Shown here in pieces: positions 1 through 6,323 of a stretch of 6,323 nt of DNA. The translations under genes and the position numbers were made by a program. The stretch is from Candidatus Peregrinibacteria bacterium. GTDB taxonomy: Bacteria > Patescibacteriota > Gracilibacteria > UBA1369 > LOWO2-01-FULL-3. The stretch lies in assembly GCA_016214225.1 (NCBI GenBank), contig JACROX010000108.1, positions 1 to 6,323 of the forward strand, given 5' to 3'. The notes under the pieces are model-generated. The model saw only the letters and a list, made by a program, of their open reading frames with translations. It was not told the origin of the DNA and did not search any database. Positions within the stretch are counted from its first letter, which is position 1. Each line of letters begins with the position of its first letter.

Positions 1-1392
1 CCCGTATTGGCCTTGCAGTCTCAATTTAAGTTGTTTCTCAGCTTGAGATTCGTACATTTCTTCCGGCCTTTTTGAGTATACCGCTTTCCCTCCTTTTTCC
101 GCGTGAGAGTATATTATGTCCGTTATGTACTGCACTGAAAATCTGTCAGCGTGATGTAAATCTTCTATCAGCAATGGGGTTTTTTCTCCCATCTCGGATG
201 TTATAAATCTTATCGCGGCTAAACAACAAGCGGACAGATTGTCCGGATCTTTCTGGGCAGACTGTATTTTCTCAGGTCTTGTTCTTTCGCTAAATTCCAA
301 AAGTTTATCTACAAGCGCTTCTGTGTTTCTGTCAGGGGGTACTCTTCCCACCAAGTTTTCTCTTTTTAAAGTTGCAGCCAATTGTTCCGCGATAGTTGCC
401 AAGCTTGATCCTGTTACTTTGCTTTCTCTTTTGGTCTTATCGTTATCATCCGATGCCGGATCACATGAACATAGGATAGCGGCCGGCAGTTTGCCGACCG
501 TGTGGTGGAGGAGTGTTGTTTTCCCGTGTCCCGCTTCAGCTTCCACCACCATAAGTCTTGTTGTATTATCTTTCAGGATTGTATCTAATCTTTCTTCCTC
601 ATTTTCATAGCCGATCATTATGTCTGGTCCTCCCGTATCCAGAGATACTCTTGGTTCGTATTCCGTTAATTGTACAAATTTTTGGTTTGTTGATGGGCGT
701 GTTTTTATCCTTGAAAGAGCGCCTTCTCGACTGCCGGGTTTATTTATTCTGTCATTTAATTCTGTTGACAGATGTATGCCGACGCCGAGAGCTTCCACTT
801 GTTCTTCAATTTCGCCTTCCGGCAAACCTTTTATTTTAAATGTTGTTTTATCTTCATATTCCACTTCACCTTTTCCAAGTATTATTTTTGTTCCTGAAAT
901 CCACGCCGACATTGATGTTGCTATCGACAAAAGTGTGTTTGTTGCTCCTCTTTCCGCCATTCCCAGTATTATGAGGTAACCCTTTTTACTGTCCACTTTG
1001 ATGTGAAATCTTTTGGAAGTTAAAATTGTATCCAGTTCCCGCAGGAGTTTTGGCAAAATATCCGATCTTTCAGTTCCGACAAAAATGCTTAAATCAAACA
1101 TTAAATAATTGCAGCTTCCCGGGCGTGGAGGTTGTGATTCTTTTGTCTGATTCTTAAGAAGAGTTGTGATGAATCTGTTTACGGGGCGTGTCGGGCGATT
1201 GTTTTGGGTTGCCGGGATTTCAGGTGTTGAAGCTGTTGACAATCTTTTGTTTATCGCGTCCGTATCTATCTGTTGTGTATCGCCTAAAGTATCTTCAGAA
1301 TTGGGTGTTTCCGGTGGAATATCTATAGCCGGTCTTCTTTCTGTTTCGGCAGGATTTTCCCCTCTATCTGATGGTTCTTTTCCTTGTGTCAT
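1..1392 (-). CDS. AAA/STAND-type ATPase (AAA_16-like), 3' end outside window
   Basis: I translated the minus strand by hand from the ATG at 1392-1390 and found 464 stop-free codons running off the left edge, so the C-terminal part is missing. Residues 1 to about 90 are Pro/Thr/Glu/Asn-rich and look disordered. Residues 259-284 resemble the IGxExExxxL entry strand of AAA_16 domains. Walker A follows at 285-292 (AEAGHGKT, Lys291), and Walker B with its trailing signature at 407-416 (LLIEDLHHAD, Glu410/Asp411), close to the EDLHWAD form typical of AAA_16 and signal-transduction ATPases. In that family this module often follows a class III nucleotidyl cyclase domain. Residues 95-204 (starting NYLMFDLSIF, later TKIILGKG) may be such a domain in decayed form; I see neither its metal-binding Asp pair nor the NxxxR motif, so no cyclase activity is inferred. 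The TPR or sensor repeats usual in such proteins would lie outside the window. It is divergent from the membrane-protein gene. ATPase class is confident, biological role unknown. Confidence 0.85.
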   Translation of the reverse strand, partial: MTQGKEPSDRGENPAETERRPAIDIPPETPNSEDTLGDTQQIDTDAINKRLSTASTPEIPATQNNRPTRPVNRFITTLLKNQTKESQPPRPGSCNYLMFDLSIFVGTERSDILPKLLRELDTILTSKRFHIKVDSKKGYLIILGMAERGATNTLLSIATSMSAWISGTKIILGKGEVEYEDKTTFKIKGLPEGEIEEQVEALGVGIHLSTELNDRINKPGSREGALSRIKTRPSTNQKFVQLTEYEPRVSLDTGGPDIMIGYENEEERLDTILKDNTTRLMVVEAEAGHGKTTLLHHTVGKLPAAILCSCDPASDDNDKTKRESKVTGSSLATIAEQLAATLKRENLVGRVPPDRNTEALVDKLLEFSERTRPEKIQSAQKDPDNLSACCLAAIRFITSEMGEKTPLLIEDLHHADRFSVQYITDIIYSHAEKGGKAVYSKRPEEMYESQAEKQLKLRLQGQYG

Positions 1393-1397
1393 TTGCC

Positions 1398-1403
1398 ATT
1401 ATA
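1398..1403 (-). promoter_or_regulatory. -10 box giving a probably leaderless mRNA for the ATPase gene
   Basis: On the minus strand a perfect TATAAT lies only 5 nt before the ATG at 1392. With the usual 6-7 nt from -10 box to start site, transcription would begin at or beside the A of the start codon, so the mRNA would lack a 5' leader. No Shine-Dalgarno sequence is present, which fits. At 17-nt spacing the -35 position reads CTATTA, a poor match, so the promoter rests on the -10 alone. Confidence 0.45.
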
Positions 1404-1434
1404 TTAAGTATGGCTGTAGATAATAGCACTTTTA

Positions 1435-1444
1435 AAGTATACTT
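1435..1444. promoter_or_regulatory. Possible operator: palindrome between divergent genes
   Basis: AAGTATACTT is a perfect 10-bp palindrome in the divergent intergenic region, upstream of the -10 box of the ATPase gene. Further ACTT (1428-1431) and AAGT (1446-1449) half-sites flank it, giving four alternating half-sites within 22 bp. That is the layout of a dimeric repressor site, but AT-rich DNA makes short palindromes by chance and no regulator gene is in view. Confidence 0.25.
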
Positions 1445-1509
1445 CAAGTGATTTTTTGGTTTTGTAAAGGTCGTCTAGCAAAAGATTCTAGTTTTTTCAT
1501 TGTCTGTAA

Positions 1510-1538
1510 TTGTTCTTTTGCCTGTTTTATGCTAAAAT
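1510..1538 (+). promoter_or_regulatory. Extended -10 promoter of the membrane-protein gene
   Basis: TGC-TAAAAT at 1530-1538 is an extended -10 element (TGn plus hexamer). TTGTTC at 1510-1515 stands 17 nt upstream as a weak -35 (matching the TTG). Transcription would start near 1545, leaving a leader of about 40 nt to the ATG at 1587 or about 15 nt to the GTG at 1560. The core TATGCTAAAATG nearly repeats ahead of gyrB. Confidence 0.55.
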
Positions 1539-1586
1539 GTAGGGATTTTAACTCAAAAAGTGGTAAATTTAACGCCAAATAGGGGA

Positions 1587-3962
1587 ATGGACGAGGAAAA
1601 TAATGATTTTTTGGCTGATAAAAGCCAAAAAATCTGGCAATTTTCTAAAATTTTCGTGTTTTTTGTTTTGTCGTTTGCTATGGTTTTTGGGAATTTTTTT
1701 GTTGAAGGGGGTTTTGGGTCTGTTGTTAAATCTGAAAATAAAACCGTTTTTTCGGCTTTTAATTATGAAAAAGATAATATAATTCCTCAAAGTGGGCTTA
1801 TCCGTTTTGCGAATGAATCCGAAAGTGGGATTAAAAATTCCTTAAATGTGAAGTCGGCTTTAAGTGATAGTGCCGGAAATAAATATATTTTTGGCGTTGA
1901 TTCCGGAAAATTTTGGGGAAATTTCATGTATAGTAATGCTAAAATTAATTTTGTTGTCGGTAAAATTGTGCTTATTCCGAATCATGCTGTTTTTGATTTA
2001 ACCGTTAATGGTAATAAGCTTGAATTGTCTGTTTATGACGGGGATGTGTATACGGGACTTTTGAGCGAGAATGTTTCCGTGAATGAATATGTTGATGGAT
2101 ACAGCCCGATTTTTATGAATCGTCTTCTTGTTCCAAAAGACACTCATATATCCATCAATCTTAATAAAATCAATGACGATCTTTCAAAGCTTCTGTATTC
2201 TAAATTGGTTAAAGAATTCAAGTATTCCGCGATTCCGGATGAGCAGAGAGAGTCCGATTTTGTTTCTTCAAATATTTATAATGACAAAAAATATTCCGAG
2301 AATCTTAAGCAAGAATTTATTTCCGATAATCTCTTTAAGGGGGCTTTCTTGGGAGACACGGTTGATAAAGGTGGATTTCTTTTGAGCGTAAAAGAGTTTT
2401 TAACTTTTATGCCCGATAAAAAAAATGAGATGATGATCAATCGTCTTTTCTATTTTTTAGATGGTGCGATTTTCTATGCGTTGAAAGGGAATGACGATTT
2501 GAGCAAAGCAATGCTGGATAATTTTAGCGAGTACAGTTTGTCTGTTCCGGATGATGTCGTTAACAGTTCCGAGTATATCTCAAGGTTTGATGGTTCCGTG
2601 CAAAATTTGTTTTTGTTCGGATTGGAAGAAAAGCCTTATAAAATTTTCAGATTTCTCCTTGAAAAAAAACTTTCATCCAAAAGAAATTTGGATGATTTGA
2701 AAAACACTGTAAATTTATTCTGGCTTGGTGTTTATAAAGGGCTTGGTTCAGGGAGAATTTATGCGGCCGATGCTTTGGATTCTTACTATAAATATTTTGA
2801 TAATCCTATGTTTCTCCAGTCCGATCCTCTTTTTTATAAAAATTATATAACGTATCAGAATCAGCTTTTTGATAATCTTTTTCTGAGATATTCGTTGTTT
2901 TATAAAGACGGATATTTTGCGATGAAGGATGCTTTGGAACAGAAATTGCTTAAACTTTATCCCGAAGGATCGCTTAAAGATGAATTGCGTCAGGCCCTTA
3001 TAAATAATAAAATTGGATTTCTGAAGCGTTTGATGAAATTTTTCTTTGATGGAGAAGTTGATGTCGCTGAGGCCAAAAATATAGTTTCCGCTCTTGTTGA
3101 AGAGGCTAATTCTCTTATGCCCGCAAGCGCTTCCGAGGTCGCGGTTACAACTCTTTTTGAACAAGAACTTAAAGATATAGGTGATTTTTGGGGATATTTA
3201 AACAGCCCGCAGTATTACAGCGGTAATTTATATGGGACAAATCATAAGGATAGATATAAGGTTTATATTGATGAGAAGCAGAAAATCTGGAGTTTTATAA
3301 ATGTAAAAGAGGATATTCTTGGAAAAAACAGTATGGCTAAAGAGCAAACGGCAGATGAAGTGAGTAAAGAAATTATTGATGTTTTGAGTAAAGTTGAAGA
3401 TTTGAAAGATGTTAAAATAGGGGAGATTAAAGACGTGAATCAAAGATATGTCGATATTTCCGCTGTTATCGGCGGATATCCGTTTAAAGCTTCCTATGAT
3501 AGGGATAAAAACATTGTGAAAGATATTTATGCTTATGACTCTCTTATTTCCGATCGTCCCGTGAAGTTAGATCAACTGTTAAATTTATTAAAGCAGAAAT
3601 TTGCTGAAATTGCTCCGAATGTTCTTCAGTCCGATCAGCCTTTGTCCGAGGAAACTTATGCCGAGAGATATGCCAGAATATATGTTTCCAAGATTGTGAC
3701 CGATGCCGGTTTTGACGCGGATATGGATAAAGTTCAAATTGTGGACAAATTGAATGCGGTTTACAGATTGGATAAAATTCAGCTAAAAGGGTATGACGAC
3801 GTGTTTGTTACATTTGATTTAATTATGAATGGTGAAACCGCCACAAATGTATTTTTGTCCACCAAAGGGAATCCTATTGTCATGAATGGCAAATATACTC
3901 TTGAGGAGTTGAAGGCTTTGGTAATGGCTGAAAGTACTTTTTCTACAGGGGTAAAAAGGTAG
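1587..3962 (+). CDS. Uncharacterised single-pass membrane protein with FecR-like segment
   Basis: The protein has 791 residues and I do not recognise a named family. An acidic, polar N-terminus (about 20 residues) precedes one hydrophobic segment at about 22-38 (KIFVFFVLSFAMVFGNFF), which looks like an uncleaved anchor or signal with the rest outside the cell. Residues about 108-191 form a beta-rich stretch with GKIVLIPN, LSVYDGDVY and NRLLVPKDT, resembling FecR-like domains of envelope proteins. Residues about 195-570 are mostly helical, rich in Phe, Tyr and Lys, with no catalytic motif I can name. Residues 595-669 and 717-782 look like two copies of one small helix-beta domain, somewhat PepSY-like. 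I chose the ATG at 1587; an in-frame GTG at 1560 would add nine residues. Neither start has a well-placed Shine-Dalgarno sequence (AGGGG at 1581-1585 is only 1 nt from the ATG). Stop is TAG. It has its own promoter and is divergent from the ATPase gene. An envelope or surface role is inferred only from the anchor and FecR-like part. Confidence 0.85.
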   Translation: MDEENNDFLADKSQKIWQFSKIFVFFVLSFAMVFGNFFVEGGFGSVVKSENKTVFSAFNYEKDNIIPQSGLIRFANESESGIKNSLNVKSALSDSAGNKYIFGVDSGKFWGNFMYSNAKINFVVGKIVLIPNHAVFDLTVNGNKLELSVYDGDVYTGLLSENVSVNEYVDGYSPIFMNRLLVPKDTHISINLNKINDDLSKLLYSKLVKEFKYSAIPDEQRESDFVSSNIYNDKKYSENLKQEFISDNLFKGAFLGDTVDKGGFLLSVKEFLTFMPDKKNEMMINRLFYFLDGAIFYALKGNDDLSKAMLDNFSEYSLSVPDDVVNSSEYISRFDGSVQNLFLFGLEEKPYKIFRFLLEKKLSSKRNLDDLKNTVNLFWLGVYKGLGSGRIYAADALDSYYKYFDNPMFLQSDPLFYKNYITYQNQLFDNLFLRYSLFYKDGYFAMKDALEQKLLKLYPEGSLKDELRQALINNKIGFLKRLMKFFFDGEVDVAEAKNIVSALVEEANSLMPASASEVAVTTLFEQELKDIGDFWGYLNSPQYYSGNLYGTNHKDRYKVYIDEKQKIWSFINVKEDILGKNSMAKEQTADEVSKEIIDVLSKVEDLKDVKIGEIKDVNQRYVDISAVIGGYPFKASYDRDKNIVKDIYAYDSLISDRPVKLDQLLNLLKQKFAEIAPNVLQSDQPLSEETYAERYARIYVSKIVTDAGFDADMDKVQIVDKLNAVYRLDKIQLKGYDDVFVTFDLIMNGETATNVFLSTKGNPIVMNGKYTLEELKALVMAESTFSTGVKR

Positions 3963-3971
3963 GGTGCTTAT

Positions 3972-3991
3972 AAAAAAGTGGTATTTTTTTT
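3972..3991 (+). terminator. Weak terminator-like A-run/T-run hairpin
   Basis: Six A (3972-3977), a six-base loop and eight T (3984-3991) follow the TAG stop of the membrane-protein gene by about 10 nt. The stem is pure A-T without a GC clamp, so termination would be inefficient. It is the only terminator-like structure between this gene and gyrB. Confidence 0.25.
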
Positions 3992-3997
3992 GGGGTA

Positions 3998-4004
3998 TGC
4001 TAGA

Positions 4005-4006
<2 letters not shown>
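3998..4006 (+). promoter_or_regulatory. Extended -10 promoter of gyrB
   Basis: TGC-TAGAAT is an extended -10 element in the context TATGCTAGAATG, one base different from the TATGCTAAAATG ahead of the membrane-protein gene. The -35 position at 17-nt spacing (GTGGTA) is poor, as expected for extended -10 promoters. Transcription would begin near 4013 and give a leader of about 38 nt. The leader has no Shine-Dalgarno sequence before the ATG at 4051. Confidence 0.5.
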
Positions 4007-5888
<1,882 letters not shown>

Positions 5889-5896
5889 AACTTCCC

Positions 5897-5924
5897 TTGT
5901 GTTTTGTAAAAGTATCAATATAAT
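5897..5924 (+). promoter_or_regulatory. Promoter of rpsU
   Basis: A perfect TATAAT at 5919-5924 lies in the 60-nt gap after gyrB, with a weak TTGTGT at 5897-5902 at 16-nt spacing. Transcription would start near 5931, leaving a leader of about 18 nt that is AT-rich and lacks a Shine-Dalgarno sequence. rpsU may also be reached by read-through from gyrB, since I see no hairpin terminator in the gap. Confidence 0.5.
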
Positions 5925-5948
5925 TCTTTTGCTTAATGTTAATATTTT

Positions 5949-6155
5949 ATGCGCGTTACGGTTTGGAAAAACGAGAAAGAATCCAATGAAAGGGCGATAG
6001 CTCGTTTCAATAAAAAGGTTCAAGCAAGCAGAAAACTTGTTAAAGTTAGAAGTGAAAGATATCATTCCAAGGATGTTAGAAAGGCTAAACAACGGCAAGC
6101 CGCTGTGATGCGAGAAGTTTATAGGGCGGCAAAAGAGAAAAATAAATTTTATTAA
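5949..6155 (+). CDS. rpsU: Small-subunit ribosomal protein bS21
   Basis: A 68-residue, strongly basic protein matching bS21: an N-terminal MRVTVWKNE strand, then the ERAIARFNKKVQ helix, and a second helix rich in Arg and Lys (HSKDVRKAKQRQAAVMREVY). Its length is within the family's usual 55-75 residues. bS21 sits on the 30S platform near the 3' end of 16S rRNA, next to the anti-Shine-Dalgarno, and takes part in initiation on leadered mRNAs. That is notable here because none of the visible starts has a good Shine-Dalgarno sequence. The gene has its own promoter 60 nt after gyrB and ends with TAA, two bases before a large inverted repeat. The C-terminus (AAKEKNKFY) is not strongly conserved, and the repeat could have altered it. 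Start ATG is clear and matches the family N-terminus. Confidence 0.92.
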   Translation: MRVTVWKNEKESNERAIARFNKKVQASRKLVKVRSERYHSKDVRKAKQRQAAVMREVYRAAKEKNKFY

Positions 6156-6282
6156 TGGGGAGTGTTGAATTAATATCATCTACTGTGTTGTCGAAAAATT
6201 TTGATTCTCATGTACCGTTTGTACACTAAAGAATCAAAATTTTTCTGTCGCCTTGTATCTGATATTAATTCAAACACTCCCT
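6156..6282. repeat. Nested imperfect palindrome: MITE-like element or large terminator hairpin
   Basis: Outer arms GGGAGTGTTGAATTAATATC A (6158-6178) and its complement (6260-6281) match except for one extra A in the right arm. Symmetric 14-nt unpaired stretches follow (6179-6192 and 6246-6259), which still allow a TAC/GTA pairing. Inner arms GAAAAATTTTGATTCT (6193-6208) and 6230-6245 match perfectly over 16 nt, and the centre holds TGTAC-CGTTT-GTACA (6211-6225). I find no reading frame in it resembling a protein. The outer ends, with a G-run then AGTGTT, look like transposon terminal inverted repeats, so a MITE is likely. I see no convincing target-site duplication (only TTAATG before versus TAAATG after). 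It starts just after the rpsU stop and may also terminate transcription in both directions, although neither stem is GC-rich. Confidence 0.8.
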
Positions 6283-6323
6283 AAATGGTTATCGCGGGCC
6301 TCTTAAAAAAAGCTGTCGAGTCC
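6283..6323. other. Unassigned GC-richer tail of the window
   Basis: These 41 bases are more GC-rich (GCGGGCC, GTCGAGTCC) than the rest. On the plus strand ATG at 6285 opens 13 codons (MVIAGLLKKAVES) to the window edge with no stop. On the minus strand one frame ends in a TAG at 6283-6281, so a convergent gene ending here is equally possible. Too short to decide. Confidence 0.25.

Noticed and set aside
239..1423. Open plus-strand frames opposite the ATPase gene
   Set aside because: They overlap the long minus-strand frame with Walker A and B motifs and have no recognisable protein features.
6279..6323. tRNA-like stretch (ATGGTTATC as D-loop, CTCTTAA as anticodon loop, GTCGAGTCC as T-loop)
   Set aside because: No five-pair anticodon stem forms around either possible anticodon, the D-stem does not pair, and the upstream bases belong to the palindrome arm.

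Overview
The window is AT-rich bacterial DNA carrying four protein-coding loci and one large palindromic element. Three things suggest an uncultured, probably Patescibacteria/CPR-like organism: low GC, start codons without a usable Shine-Dalgarno sequence, and a large lineage-type membrane protein with a FecR-like segment beside ordinary housekeeping genes. This placement is an inference; no rRNA or other decisive marker is present.

Left part (1-1392, minus strand): the first 464 codons of a large AAA/STAND-type ATPase with a clear Walker A and Walker B. It has a disordered N-terminus and a region that may be a decayed class III nucleotidyl cyclase domain. The gene runs off the left edge. A short divergent promoter region (1393-1586) separates it from a plus-strand gene (1587-3962) for an about 791-residue protein of unknown function. 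That protein is anchored by one N-terminal membrane segment, carries a FecR-like segment, and ends in two copies of what looks like the same small domain.

Middle (4051-5888): gyrB, the ATPase/TOPRIM subunit of DNA gyrase, from its own extended -10 promoter. The gene is full length at both ends but broken. About 67 nt that should encode the TOPRIM DxD metal-binding motif and the helix after it are missing at about 5536, and the frame changes there. As read, it yields a 519-residue fragment ending at a TGA and a separate C-terminal frame. A single-copy gyrB is essential, so this is either an assembly or sequencing error or a real lesion; either way it is the first thing to check.

Right part: rpsU (ribosomal protein bS21, 5949-6155), followed within two bases of its stop codon by a nested inverted repeat of about 127 bp (6156-6282) with near-perfect 21/22-nt outer arms, perfect 16-nt inner arms and a small central hairpin. 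It looks like a MITE or an elaborate bidirectional terminator. The last 41 bases are more GC-rich and unassigned.

The loci do not form one operon: a promoter-like sequence precedes each start. gyrB and rpsU serve DNA topology and translation; the two left-hand genes are divergently arranged and could share regulation, but nothing in the sequence ties their functions together.
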